64,000 nt of DNA from Eriocheir sinensis (Eukaryota; Arthropoda; Malacostraca; Decapoda; Varunidae). How positions within the stretch are numbered: position 1 is the stretch's first letter; each line of letters starts with the position of its first letter. The DNA lies in contig NW_026111667.1 in NCBI RefSeq assembly GCF_024679095.1, positions 64,501 to 128,500 on the forward strand. Direction: 5' to 3'. The notes beneath the pieces were generated by a model that was not told where the DNA came from, did not search any database, and saw nothing but the letters and a program-made list of their open reading frames with translations. Made by a program: the position numbers and the translations under genes. Positions 1-14,748 of this stretch are shown in pieces.

Positions 1-789
<789 letters not shown>

Positions 790-790
<1 letters not shown>

Positions 791-1000
791 ATTTTAGGCC
801 TATATTAACTGTTTGGAGTTTTGTTAGGTTAGGTTAGGTTAAGTTTAGGGTATTTTCAGACACATTATAGCCAGCACCTTATGGCATTAATCAACAAAGA
901 CTGACCTCACTTTGATGTATAAAAAGTCCCATCAGTAAGGAAGCATATATGAATTTTCTGAGTCAAGACATTTGGGGACTTTTGGAGGCTTTGTTAGGTT
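790..1000 (-). repeat. ~165-bp satellite-like monomer, inverted copy
   Basis: Contains TTAGGTTAGGTTAGGTTA, then blocks complementary to the monomers at 1240-1660 and 4740-5840, including GTAAGGAAGCATATATGAA. It lies in the opposite orientation to all other copies, so 790-1000 and 1260-1430 form an inverted pair. Confidence 0.7.
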
Positions 1001-1239
1001 AGGTTGGGTTAACCGGAGGGTGGCATGAGCCTCAATCCTGCCTGCGCCACCACAGGGGTAAGGGACATTCACTAACACTGCCTAAAGAGGCAATGATAAT
1101 CTTAGATACAAAAATAAGGGCAGAAAAAAAACATAGGAAAACGTAAACTTTTCTCAATTCTCATAATTCCCGAAAATTCCCGAAATTACCAAAGTTCCCA
1201 TGGAGTTTCCCACATCAAAATTCACAGGACTTCTACAAT

Positions 1240-1663
1240 CCTATTCCTGACTAACAATCTTTTCATCATAAATTTATTTAAAAAGATACCCTAAACTTTA
1301 CCTAACCTAACAAAACCCCAAACAGTTAATATAGGTCTTCACTCAGAAAATTCATATATGCTTCCTTACTAATGAGACTTTCTATACAACATAATGAGGT
1401 CATTCGTTGTTGATCTATACCTTAAGTTGCTGCCTATCATGTGTCTTGAGATACCCTAAACTTAACATAACCTAACAAAGCAACTATAAACAGTTACTAG
1501 AGGTTTTGACTCAGAAAATTCATATATACTTCCTTACTAATGAGACTTTCTATTTAACAAAGTGAGGCCATTCTTTGTTAATTCATATCATATGGTGCTG
1601 GCTATTTAGGTAATTCTTTGTTGATGTATACCATAAGGTGCTGGCAATCATGTGTTTGAAGTT
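1240..1663 (+). repeat. satellite-like monomers with CCTAA core, left block
   Basis: At least two tandem monomers. The block CTTCCTTACTAATGAG recurs at 1361 and 1529, a spacing of 168. Each monomer carries CTTGACTCAGAAAATTCATATAT, a segment ending in AAGGTGCTGGC, and a CCTAACCTAAC core resembling the arthropod telomere repeat. The block is cut on the right by an RTE LINE. Confidence 0.75.
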
Positions 1664-4600
1664 ATCATCATCATTATTTCATCGACGCCTGCTCCTAGGA
1701 GCTCCCACCAGGGGATGGCCATGGCAGAAGAGCTTCCAAACTTCTTTATCCAGACACTCCCTCCTTGCCTGCTCAAAGTTTCTCAAAGATCTTTCCCCCC
1801 TCTCCCCAACATACTCTTGCACCCTATCCCTCCATTTCACTGGAGGTCGTCCTCTAGCATTCCCTCCCTCTATCTCACTCACATACACCCTTCTGGTCAT
1901 CTTACTCTCCTCCATTCACTCCATGTGGCCAAACCACTTTAAGGTCTGTCACTTCACTTCTTCCACCACTCCACACTTCTTCCCTTCACCCCTGTGACAC
2001 ATTCCAAAATGCTCGTACACGATTTCATTACTCATTCCATCCATTCTACTCACACCACAAGCACTCCTCAAATAACTCATTTCCACTGCCTGCACTCTAG
2101 ACCTCTGACTTTCATTCCAGGCCCACATTTCACTTGCATATGTGAGGGTTGGTACTATTATTGTATTTCTCAAATCCCTCTTTACTTCCATGCTCACACT
2201 TCTGCCATTCATGATTTGTCCCAAAGACCCTACCACCCTTCTTCCTTGCAATGCCCTTTCTCTTATCTCTCCCTCCATACCACCATGCTTACACATAACT
2301 GATCCAAGGTACTTAAACTCATTGACCTCCTCCATTTCTTCACCATTCAAAATTATTTTGCATTCTTTTTCACATTCAATTCCCACTCTATATGGGCATA
2401 CAAAATCTACAACCTCACTTCTGTTTTACTCACAAACCATTACTTTACTTTTGTTGACATTTACTTTCAGCTTTCTCCTATTACAGACACTATCAAAAAC
2501 ACTCACCAAATTTTGTAGGTCACTTTCATTTTCTGCAATGAGCACCGTGTCATCAGCAAACAGTATCGAATTCAGTACCCACTTCCTTCCCTCATCAAAC
2601 AGTCTTACTCCAACTTCTCCAACTTTGCCCTTCATTTCTCTAATCACACCATCCATATAAATATTGAATAACCATGGTGACATGATGCACCCTTGTCTTA
2701 AGCCCACTTTTATCTCAAAATGTTCACTTGTTTCTCCAGTAATTTTGACACATGCAGATGCATCCTCATAGAAAGACTATTGCACTAAACAGTTTTCCTC
2801 CCACACCATAAATCTTTAAAACATCCCACAATGCAATCCAATCGACTCTGTCATAAGCTTTTTCCAAATCCATGAAGGCAGCATATAGTTTCTTTCCTTT
2901 TGCTATTATATTTTCTACTACCACCTGAAGGCAAATATCTGATCCACACATCCCCTTCCCTTCCTGAAGCCTCCTTGTTCTTCACTGATTTCTCTTCTGT
3001 AAGTCTTTGCACCCTCTCTATTATGACTTTTCCATATACCTTTTCGGGTATACTCAGGAGACTTATACCTCTATAGCTCCCACATTCCCCTCTCCTGCCC
3101 TTCCCCTTGTAAACTGGGACAATGATGGCTTTCATCCAGTCTGCTGGCACCACCCCCCCCTCCCATGCTACTTCACATATCTTGACCATCCATTTCACGA
3201 CTTCATCTCCTCCACACTTCAACATTTCTGCTGTGATTCCATCAATTCCTACTGCCTTTCCATTTTTTAATTTTTTTATTGCCTGATTTACTTCTTCATA
3301 TGTTATACTTCTTTCTTTATATACTCCTCCTCTACCTCTACTCAAAACTGCTGCTGTTACAGCTGCTGGACGTCCACCCTCAAAATTCATTAAGTTTTTG
3401 AAATATTCTCTCCATCTCTCTTTCACAGCTTCCCCATCTTTTAACATCTTTCCATTCTCATCCATAACTTAATTTATTTTACTTGAGGAGATATTTTCTG
3501 CATTTCTTTCGTTTTTTACTTCTTTCCAATATGATTTCCTGTTCCCTTTATATTTTTCCCTTTTCTTTTCAAACACCCACTTTTCTTTCATCTTTAACTT
3601 TGCCAGCACTGCGAGATAGTCAGATCCATCGAACATTCCTCTTACTACCTTTGTGTCACAAATTTCTTTTCTAAGCCTTTCATCTACTGCCATATAATCA
3701 ATCAATCCTTTTTGCTCATTATCTTCTCCCTTCCTCCATGTGTATCGGTGGATATTCTTGTGCTGAAAGAAGGTGTTCGCTAGGAACATTCCCCTCTCAG
3801 CACAGACATCCACCAGGCACTCTCCATTTTCATTCTTCCCAGGTATCCCCCATTTTCCCACCACATCCATCACACATTCATCACCCACTTTAGCATTCAT
3901 ATCTCCCATCATAATAAGTTTCCTTTCTTTCTCAAAACTCTTCAAACATGCATTCACTTCCTCCCAAAAAGCTTCCCTTTCTCTCAGTCCTTTTTAACTT
4001 TTCACATTTACTGGTGCATAAATACACACCCATGCATACTTTTCTAAACCTACTTTTCCTTTCACCCACACAATTCTTGATCCCTTCCAACCATAATCAG
4101 TCACACCATTCCACACTCTTTCAGACATCACAATAGCACATCCTTCCTTATTCCTGCCTCTATACTTCTCATCTATCCCCGTCCATACAACTCCCCCAGG
4201 CACACCCTCCCACGTACCCTCTCTTCCATCACTTACACCAGTTCCTCGAATATGTGTTTCACTCACTCCCAACACATCCACTCTACCATTTACAAAATTT
4301 TCAATCATCACTCTCCTCTTTTCCTCACCACCTAAACCATTCATATTAATAGACACCAGTCTCATACATTCCTTTCTCTTCTGCCGCCCTCTGGCCATCG
4401 CTCCTGCCTCTAAAAACTTGATAAAAGTATTAGAGGCCACCAATGGGTGACCAGTCCAATGTAGTGTTATGGAGACTTGCTCCTTGTCAAGGCTAAAAGG
4501 ATTAAAACAAAGCAGCTGATGGTCACTGCCCCCCTCCCCGTTGGTTCTACCCCGCAGGGTATACTAACGGTGCGCACTATGTGAAGGTGAGGATGGGGTA

Positions 4601-4730
4601 GGCTACCTTCCCAGTCAGAGGGTAGCCGTATTGCTCCTTTCCCAATACCCTAAACAAGGGAGCTCTACGCATAGGCAGCAAAAACGCACCTTGGATGAAC
4701 CTCATTGGTTACGATACTGCCACTGCTGGT
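1664..4730 (-). mobile_element. RTE-type non-LTR retrotransposon, near full length, decayed
   Basis: A minus-strand LINE of about 3.1 kb inserted in the satellite block. Reading 4443 to 1679, it carries an apurinic-type endonuclease, a reverse transcriptase and the C-terminal region typical of the RTE clade. The 3' end finishes in an ATGATGATGATAAC tail, as RTE elements often do. Upstream of the first frame (4444-4730) is untranslated sequence. Left flank and possible right flank both contain TGAAGTT (1657 and 4751). However, the sequence at 4731-4756 is also shared with 5396-5425, so the exact right boundary and the target duplication are uncertain. Two in-frame stops and at least two frameshifts make it inactive. 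Confidence 0.85.
1679..4443 (-). pseudogene. RTE LINE endonuclease-reverse transcriptase, broken
   Basis: Segments in order: endonuclease N-terminal half 4443-3994 (SINMNG, GVSETHI), endonuclease C-terminal half 3957-3469 (MMGDMNAKVG, LIDYMAV, SDYLAV), RT palm/fingers 3465-2851 (GKAVGIDGITAEMLK, YRGISLL), 2951-2766 (MDLEKAYDRV), catalytic block 2707-2426 (GLRQGCIMSP, FADDTVLIAE) and C-terminus 2386-1679 (YLGSV, LTYASEMW, GRPPVKWRDRV). The first three share one frame interrupted by stops near 3993 and 3468. Later pieces are shifted. The YLGS, LTYxSE and GRPxxxW blocks support RTE over CR1 or jockey. Confidence 0.85.
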
Positions 4731-4739
4731 TTATACGTT

Positions 4740-5840
4740 AACCCCTTGACTGAAGTTACCCTAAACTTAATCCAATCTAACCTAGCCTAACTTAACAAAA
4801 CCCCAAACAGTCATTATAGATCTTGACTCAGAAAATTCATATATACTTCCTTACTAATGAGACTTTCTATACAACAAAGTGAGGTCATTCTTTGTTGATT
4901 TATACCATAAGGTGCTAGCTATCATGTGTTTGAAGATACCTATACTTAATCTAACCTAACAAAACCCCAAACAGTTACTATAGGTCTTGACTCAGAAATT
5001 TATATATGCTTCCTTACTAATGAGACTTCCAATACATCAAAGTGAAGTCAATCTTTGATGATTTATACCATAAGGTGTTGGCTATCATGTGTTTGAAGAT
5101 ACCATAAACTTAACCTAACCTAAACTAACGTTTTAAAACCCCAAATAGTTACTACAGGTCTTGACTTGAAAAATTCATATATGCTTCCTTACTAATGAGA
5201 CTTTCTATACAACAAAGTGAGGTCATTTTTTGTTGATTTTCACTAAAAGGTGCTGCCTATCATGTGTTTGATGATATCCTTAACTTTACCTAACCTAACA
5301 ATACCCCAAACAGTTATAGGTCTTGATTCAGAAAATTCATATAAGATTCCTTACTAATGAGACTTTCAAAACAGCAAAGTGAGGTCATTCTTTGTTGGTT
5401 TATACGTTAACCCCTTGACTGAGGTTTTCCGACAAGAAGACATCACCAAGCTACAGGAATGGACCAAAAAGTGTCTGCTACAATTCGATGAAGAAAAATG
5501 TAGTCATGCACCTTGGGAGGGGATATCCAGCATACTAATACCACATTGGCAACACTCCACTATCCACCATAGAGGCAGAGAAAGACCTGGGAGTATATGA
5601 TACCTGGCTACCTGTGAAAGCCAAATCCATGCCAATCTCAGCGGACGGGTTAAGATGCTGGCAATCATGTGTTTGAAGATTCCCAATACCCTAAACTTAA
5701 CCTAGGTTAACCTAACAAAACCCAAAACATTTACTATATATAGGTCTTGACTCAAGAGTATTCATATATGCTTCCTTACTGACTGAGTGAGGTCATTCTT
5801 TGTTATTTTGTAACATAAGCTGTCGCCTCTTATGTGTCTT
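4740..5840 (+). repeat. satellite-like monomers with CCTAA core, right block
   Basis: Tandem copies with the diagnostic block near 4846, 5009, 5184, 5346 and 5771; the first four are spaced 163, 175 and 162. Each has a CCTAACCTAA-type core followed by CAAAACCCCAAACAGT. A LINE RT remnant interrupts the array at about 5420-5640. Confidence 0.75.
5420..5640 (+). pseudogene. LINE reverse-transcriptase fragment inside the satellite
   Basis: Frame 5379-5600 reads LQEWTKKCLLQFDEEKC, the thumb-region pattern seen after the FADD box in CR1/jockey-type LINEs. A shifted frame nearby gives EAEKDLGVY, the EKDLGV motif that normally follows. Only about 220 bp remain, with at least one frameshift. The family cannot be fixed from so little. 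Confidence 0.6.
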
Positions 5841-6012
5841 AAGTTAGACTAACCAAGATTGGTTTGTTTATTAGATAATACAAATACACATGTGTGAAAA
5901 ATTTGAAAATTCCTGAAAATTCCCAAAATTGCCGGGCCCTGAATATTCCCGAAAATTTTCCTTGGAAACTTTCTATTTTTCCTGAAACTTTACCACTCTG
6001 CAGCCATAACTA
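5841..6012. other. AT-rich spacer with degenerate GAAAATTCCC repeats
   Basis: Repeated AAAATTCCCGAAAATT-type motifs that also occur near 1160-1200. No gene seen. Confidence 0.4.
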
Positions 6013-6634
6013 TGCCCCTGGTAATACTTTCTAAGAAGTCTGCCTCCCCCTCCGCCACTCCAGCCCCCCCTACCCCCCAAGATAAGCCTGGGGAACCGGG
6101 GTTTGGGGGGAAGCCAAAATCACTGAAAAATGGTCTTCAAAAATTTCCCTAGAAAAATCCCTAAATGAAGGAAAATTCCCTAGTCTCGAAAGTAAGGACA
6201 GTCCTAACTTTATAACCAAACAGCCCCCCTCGCCCCCCTGCTAACCAAGGGGGGCTGCGCCCCCCTCTGGACCCCCTACCTGTCTGAGGCACCGGAACAT
6301 CGTGAGTTTGTTTTTGTTTTTTTTTTTTGGTGGGGAGCATATTTAAACTACTCCAACCGAACTGTACGACTTGCTAACGCGGGGGCTTCGCCTCCCTCGA
6401 TCCTCCTAACCAAGGGGGGCTGAACCCCCCCCTGGACCACCCCCCCACATGTAGGGAATTTTCCTTAATTTAGGGATTTTTCTAGAGAAATTTTGGAAGC
6501 CCATTTTTCAGTGATTTTGGCTTCCCCCCCAAAACCCCGGTTCCCCACAGTTCCCCAGGCTTGTCTTGGGTGGTAGGGGGGTCTGGAGTGGCGGAGGGGG
6601 AGGCGGAATTCTCAGAAAGTATTACCCTGCCCCT
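6013..6634. mobile_element. foldback element with ~170-bp inverted arms
   Basis: The left arm 6013-6182 and the right arm 6454-6634 are inverted copies. Both contain GGTAATACTTTCT, CCTCCCCCTCCGCCACTCCA, AAGCCAAAATCACTGAAAAA and AAATCCCTAAAT in matching order. The 270-bp centre contains two copies of AACCAAGGGGGGCTG and a T-run. It has no transposase frame, so it resembles a non-autonomous foldback or MITE. Confidence 0.75.
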
Positions 6635-9006
6635 TTCCACCCCGTGTTTCCCTATTATTACATTTGGCATTGGTCATATCATGACTATTATTCATTTGCT
6701 CAGTAAATGAGGCCTCACAATACTCAAAAAAACTTAAAAAAATATCAAATGAAAGATATAAAACAGTAAAAATAAGAAGCAACAATAAAATAAATAAATA
6801 CCTTAATTAGCTCTAAGCATTTACTTCAAAATAAGCCAAAACCATTGGGTTCTGATGTTTGTGATTAGATTTATACTAAAAAATTACCTTGAATCAATTC
6901 AGTACTTACAGGGACCTAAACTGAAGATAGGGAATTTTCATATTTTTGGCTTAGTACGGTTAAGTTGCTAATCAAATGGGGTTGTTGATTTAGCAGGGTT
7001 AGGTTACTAATTTTGTGGAGCTAGGTTAACAGTTTAGTAAAGTTGGGTTGCTATTTACTGCACTATTGAGTTTGGTATTTGATTGGGTTTGGTTACTTTG
7101 AAGTTGAAGTAAATATGCAGAGGAAACTACTTTTCTGTCAGGTAAAGGTTTGCGTATTTCTAACTTACCAGGCAAGTTTTAAAATACACAAACAAACCGT
7201 GCAGCTGATTTTCCATTTTACTTCAGATTAATCAAGCAGGTCCACCACAGCTTTGTAGCCCGCAGTGGAGCACATTTACTAAAGAACAACAATGGACAAA
7301 ATCGGCATTGTTTAACTTGGCATGCTGAACACCTCCCCGGAATATCACCATTAGCTCCTGCCATGCCTTGAGCGACTCCTGCAACGTTCTCTCTTTCTCT
7401 GAGCCTTTATCTGAGACTTAATTCATAACAAAGATATTCAATAATGTCAAAGTATACCCACCATTCTCGCCCGTGAGCAGCCCAGCCTTGCCACCTCCGA
7501 TGCTAAACCCTGAAATGATGCTCCTTTGCTTTACCTTTGTGCCAGAGGGGGATTGAAAGGGGCGGTATTGCGAGAAATATATCCTCGCAGAAATAAGTCG
7601 CTCTGCTGCTGGGGAATACACAGGAAAACATAATAATTTGACTGGTTTTGTTCTAGTTTGTCCACTTGTGATCTTTGTGATGGTTCATATTGCCCGCGAG
7701 ACAACAGCACACCGACCAACAGACCAAACAAGCCAGGAACTGAGTGAACGTCAACGTGGGGTAATTCTTCCTAAAATCTACCCTCTTCGTTTGTTGTAAA
7801 GCCTTCTCTTGATTAAAAGTGTGGCTCTGATGTCTGTGCCATGTATTGGGGCCGAAATAGGACAAGTAAACGATAGCGGCGAGTGAAAATCTATAATAAA
7901 AAGTAAGGAAGTTGAACCTCTATCCGCGAGCTATTTTGCAGCTGCGAGCTAATTCCCACAACACCGGAATTCGAAAGTTCGGAGCAGCGGCTGATGCTTC
8001 GGGTGGCGGTAAAATTTAAAGGGATAATCTTACCTATTATATTGATATTCGACAGGTAATGTTGTTAGGTGGATGATTACTGTAAATTCAAAATATAGCC
8101 TATCATTCCAATTAATTGTAATAGATTATAGTTAACTTGGCTGAAACGAGTGAAAATCTGAATGTTTCATATGGTGATAGTCTTATCAGAAACACGAAGG
8201 TGACAATTTCAGACTCACTACACACTTATTACTTACATTTCACTTATGTCATGAATGTATACTGACAATTCTAAGTTCTAACATGTGGTTCAGAATTTTG
8301 GAGCCTTACAATATTTTTTTTTTTTTTTTTTTTTTTTTTGAGATAAAGATAAGCACAGAAGGAGGAATGGGGAGAAAAATGCTGGGTATAATAACACGGA
8401 GACTGAAACTGTACCGTACATCATGGACCCCACAACAAAGGTGGAAGCTATTTTGAAAAAGGTTTGATCAAGATTAGAAATGCATAGAACTGATAACATA
8501 TGGGCAACTAAGGTATAAACTAGAGTGGGAGGCCGGGTATTGTAGAAGTCAGATTGTTAGGAAAGGCTTTGTAGTAGACTAGTAATGGCTGAAGATGACG
8601 ATGATGAAGGCATTGGAATAAAGAAAATATGTTGCATGAGATTCCATGTCTTTCTGAAAGCCAAGGCCAAAGAAAGAAAAAGACGGCCTCCTCTAGCTTC
8701 ACAATTTTTATTATATATATATTAATGGGAGGGAGAACCCCAAGCCCAGATTTCAATATGCTGTTAAGTCTCCCATTACATTCCTATTTTACAACAGTTT
8801 TCTTCAAATTAGCTGCAAAGACATAGCCTTTTCCTGATGTTATGCATTTTGCTACAATTGATAAAAATATAAAAGACAGTCTGGCATATAATTATAAAAT
8901 AAACAAATATATAAAAAATATATGTATATAAAAGACGATCTAATACAAAATGAGTGTTGAAATTGAGTGTTGAGATGAACGGCGAGGGGAGGTAGTGGAA
9001 AAGGAT
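6635..9006. other. intergenic region without a recognised gene
   Basis: No credible coding region on either strand. It holds a poly-T run (8309-8339) and a repeat fragment at 7558-7612 that is also found at 39800-39880 and 40600-40660. A TTTATT at 8707-8712 reads AATAAA on the minus strand, about 300 bp past the GST stop, and could be the GST poly(A) signal. Confidence 0.5.
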
Positions 9007-11682
<2,676 letters not shown>

Positions 11683-11776
11683 ATCGTGTTACCAAGGTCG
11701 GGAGTCGAGACAGATCTTGATCTTGCGTGCTACAATGAGGGACAGAAACGAAGGGATAAAATGTTAAACAGAGAAC

Positions 11777-11809
<33 letters not shown>

Positions 11810-12060
11810 CATTATTATTATTATCATCATCGTTATTTAACACCGTGTCGTCGGCTGGCGTGGCGGATGCTCTGCCCGCCTGCCGGCCTGCCTTCCGCCA
11901 GCGCCGTGTGTTTTGCCCTCCCTGCAATGGGTAGGGAATAGCTGGTTTAATGTAAATTGGAACTTGCTAACTGACAGGACTAGAAAAAAAAAGATCGTTT
12001 AAGAAAATATAGTAAGACATTCAGTTTAAGTAAAAGTAAAGTCAGGGACATAGACTATAC
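11683..12060. other. GST upstream region with (ATT)n
   Basis: 5' flank of the GST gene on the minus strand. A trinucleotide ATT microsatellite occupies about 11777-11833. No promoter motif can be claimed with confidence. Confidence 0.5.
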
Positions 12061-12069
12061 CGGCCCTTA

Positions 12070-12332
12070 TGCGCTGATCTCGGTGCTCATCTCCGCCTCA
12101 GCCCTTGAGCCTGCGGTGGGTAAAAATCCATTATCCAGGGACACAGGGCAGGTGTGACATCCGGGTTATCACAGCTTACTTTCCCCACATACCCTTTTGG
12201 GTAAACTGCGATAACCCGTATGTCATACTGGCAAGGTGGCCCGGGGTGACTCTTTTTATACCCACCATAGGCTCAAGGGCTAATATTGAGACGGATATGA
12301 GCACCGAGGCAACGCGCAGCTATTGCGTATGC
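12070..12332. repeat. imperfect palindrome / inverted SINE-tail copies
   Basis: Outer arms CGGTGCTCATCTCCGCCTC (from about 12080) and ATATGAGCACCG (to about 12306) are inverted copies. The inner stem 12155-12179 pairs with 12201-12225 around GGGTTATC/GATAACCC. The outer motif ACCCACCATAGGCTCAAGGGC matches the body of the SINE at 23650-23700. Confidence 0.65.
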
Positions 12333-12450
12333 CCCCATGTTAACTTTTTCCTTTTGACTTTTCTTAAACAACCCGAAAGAGGATAAACAGTTGGATGAGC
12401 TGGGCGTTGATGGAGGCATCGACTCCGGGCTCGCGGGTTCTTTAGTTCTA

Positions 12451-12486
12451 CACACACACACATACATACACACACACACACACACA
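12451..12486. repeat. (CA)n microsatellite
   Basis: Short CA array with a CATA interruption, directly before a SINE head. Confidence 0.9.
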
Positions 12487-12660
12487 CGGAGCTCCGTAGT
12501 CCGTAGTGCAATTAGTTAATTAGCGCGCTCGCTTCACAACCGAGCGATCCTATAGATTCGATTCTAGGTCAGAGAGGAGACGGATAGGTTCCCCCTGTCT
12601 ACCCAGCAGTGAATGGACATCGGGTGTCAGTTGGAACTTTAGGATTGTGTTACGCAGGAA
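12487..12660 (+). mobile_element. tRNA-derived SINE
   Basis: The head GGAGCTCCGTAGT..., an A-box-like GTAGTGCAATTAGTTAA and a B-box-like GATTCGATTCTAG sit about tRNA distance apart. The body motif ACCCAGCAGTGAATGG is shared with the copy at 32715-32925, defining one SINE family. No intact pol III gene is implied. Confidence 0.65.
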
Positions 12661-12694
12661 TTGAATCTGGATTCGCTCTGTTTTGCTTTCTTTT

Positions 12695-12800
12695 TCTTTT
12701 TTCGGTGCTGCCTATATATAGCGCCGGTAGGCTCTCCTAAGGGGATTCTCGGACAACTCCAGCTCGTTAGTGGCGCAGGCGAATTTTATTTATAGTGAAT
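12695..12800 (+). repeat. dispersed repeat fragment
   Basis: T-rich start, then GCGCCGGTAGGCTCTCC and AGTGGCGCAGGCGAATTTTATTTATAGT. It parallels 9342-9440. Confidence 0.5.
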
Positions 12801-12894
12801 GCTTTAGTAACATAAATGACTCGTGATTGGCCCATGCTACTCCCCGGTGCTCCACTTGAACGGAGTTGTTGAAGTTAGGGTTGACTGAAGATCT

Positions 12895-13043
12895 GACCAA
12901 CAAGTGGGTAATCTTCAACCACTCGGCGATAACTGAAAACTGTCAGCGTCATTCGGTGGGACTTGACTTTGTCTTGGGGCTCTCTACGCCCGCACGCTGA
13001 GCACTCCGCCAGCGCGTTAACCATTGCACTACGGAGCTCCATA
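12895..13043 (-). mobile_element. tRNA-derived SINE, minus-strand copy
   Basis: The reverse complement begins GGAGCTCCGTAGTGCAATGG, the same head as the copy at 12487 but in the opposite orientation, so the two heads face away from a central spacer. The B box is degenerate. Confidence 0.5.
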
Positions 13044-13589
13044 TAATGTGTGTGTGTATGTGTGTGTGTGTGTGTCGGTCGGTCACGGTAGTTAAAGCAC
13101 TTACATTGATGGAGCAATTATTGGTGATGACGAAGTGGTGGTAGCTATAAAGTGGAGTTCGTGGTGGTGGTGGCGAAAGCAGTGAGGGAGCGGACGTGTG
13201 TGTGGCACGCTTCTTGGGTTGGCTGTGGCGGGGAAGGGCATGAGGAGGAATATATAGGAGGCAGACCAGTAGGGGAGGAGCAAGTGGAAAGAGGAGGTAG
13301 ATTGCGAATCATTATTATGGCGGTGAGGGCCTGAGGGGTTACGTAAAATGACAGTGCAAATCGAATTGGTGGCGTTGAGGAGGGGAGATGTCTTATCAGG
13401 GGTCATATAGGTGTTGGAGAAACTGATAGAGAATAAGTAGATTCTGAAACCTTCCCCTTCCTCCCACCCAACCATTAATTCCTTGCTGACACGTGATATA
13501 GCTGACGGTGAAAGCTTTGCATGAAGTTGTTATACTGTTCTTGATATATAGTAGTATAGACTAGTAGTAGTAGTAGTAGTAGTAGCACC
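13044..13589. other. spacer with (TG)n and (TAG)n microsatellites
   Basis: A (TG)n array at about 13046-13074 and (TAG)n at 13563-13585. GT- and GTG-rich sequence between them gives open frames on both strands with no recognisable domain. Confidence 0.6.
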
Positions 13590-14213
13590 ATGACATGTAA
13601 AAAAGGAGGCTTCGTCTGTATTCGACACGATGAAGTAAGGGATCTGACAGTCAGCATGCTCGGGGAGGTATGCCAAGACGTCACTGCCGAGCCGGCACTG
13701 CTTCCCCTGGACGGCGAACACCTTCGGTACAGGACGGCCAATACCTCACAGGAGGCACGGGTTGATGTAAGTGCCCGCGGATTCTGGGTACGCGGACAGC
13801 GGGCGTTCTTGGACATCCGCATATTCGACCCGATGGCTGCCTGTCACCGTGAGCTGCCCCTGGAAGCCGTCCACCACAGGAACGAGCAGGCGAAGACAAG
13901 GGCATACGGTGAAAGAATCCATCATGTGGATCAGGGCAGCTTCACCCCCCTCGTCTTCACCACATCCGGCGGGATGGGTCCCAGGGCCCAATGCTTCTAC
14001 GCACGCCTCGCGGAACTAATCTCAAAAAAGAAGCATCAGCCAAGGAGCCACGTTGTCGCCTGGATGAGGTGTCGCCTCTCGTTCTCCCTGCTCAGGTCGG
14101 CCATCCTATGTCTCAGGGGCACCAGACACTCTTGCCCAAAAGCCACCAACATCTCCAATATGGAATATGAAGCCACAGTGGTGGAGAGTGACATTAGGGT
14201 GGGTCAGGAGTGA
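13590..14213 (+). CDS. transposon-associated ORF, probable PD-(D/E)XK nuclease-like domain
   Basis: Open frame of 207 aa. It starts TCKKGGFVCIRHDEVRD, has a middle ARVDVSARGFW...FLDIRIFDP block, then RAYGERIHHVDQGSFTPLVF and TSGGMGPRA, and a C-terminal helix WMRCRLSFSLLRSAI. These blocks match, from memory, a family of orphan ORFs that recurs in repetitive fractions of invertebrate genomes. The D...(D)xR spacing of VDV and LDIRI is compatible with a PD-(D/E)XK fold, but that is inference. The 5' end abuts a (TAG)n microsatellite, and family members usually extend further with a Cys/His segment, so this is probably the C-terminal part of a mobile-element protein. The frame itself is intact to TGA at 14211. 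Confidence 0.5.
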   Translation: MTCKKGGFVCIRHDEVRDLTVSMLGEVCQDVTAEPALLPLDGEHLRYRTANTSQEARVDVSARGFWVRGQRAFLDIRIFDPMAACHRELPLEAVHHRNEQAKTRAYGERIHHVDQGSFTPLVFTTSGGMGPRAQCFYARLAELISKKKHQPRSHVVAWMRCRLSFSLLRSAILCLRGTRHSCPKATNISNMEYEATVVESDIRVGQE

Positions 14214-14308
14214 CTTGAGTAGGGAAGGAAAGGGGGATCTGGACGTAATAGATGATAGGTGATTTAGTGCTAGGTAGTATTAGTGATATGGTTGGATGCC
14301 ACAGTCAT

Positions 14309-14343
<35 letters not shown>

Positions 14344-14432
14344 TACATAGTAGCTGCCTTAATTTTCCTCCTCTTACTTTTCCGTCACTCAGAGGTCCTC
14401 CATATGGCATGTGTCCTTGAAACTGTACGTAT
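14214..14432. other. spacer with (TAG)n, left flank of the gypsy element
   Basis: (TAG)n microsatellite at about 14309-14342. The flank ends in GTAT at 14429-14432, the left target-site copy of the adjoining LTR element. Confidence 0.8.
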
Positions 14433-14747
14433 TGTTACGCCAAGGCTTAGCTTAGTTTAAATTGTAATTGGCGCCACGTGACGTAATGAGGGTTCCCTGC
14501 GGCCCCGTTGAGGGGGCGGGCTGGAGAGGGACGCCATGCGGCGAGGAAGAGTGGAGACGGAGAGAAGACAAAGGACGCGCTCGCCTGTGCTCTGTGCCTT
14601 AGGACTTAATCGCCTGTGTCCGCCGGAGTGTCTTTGTGTCTGCTGTCCGCCTCGTGGGAGCACTGTGTTTTCCATAGCGAGCCCAGTTTAAGTAATTGGG
14701 AGAGCACCTGTCTGCCTGTGTGAGGGGTAGACAAGTGGAGTATAACA
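14433..14747 (+). repeat. gypsy 5' LTR
   Basis: 315 bp, TG...CA ends. The same sequence recurs at 20338-20652, offset 5905. Confidence 0.95.
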
Positions 14748-14748
14748 G

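Noticed and set aside
1664..4757. Seven-base target duplication TGAAGTT for the RTE LINE
   Set aside because: The right-hand copy lies in sequence also shared with 5396-5425, so it may be satellite sequence rather than a duplication. Left unconfirmed.
13101..13475. Minus-strand 124-codon frame and neighbours
   Set aside because: Low-complexity His/Thr/Ser-rich readings of GTG-rich DNA, with no domain.
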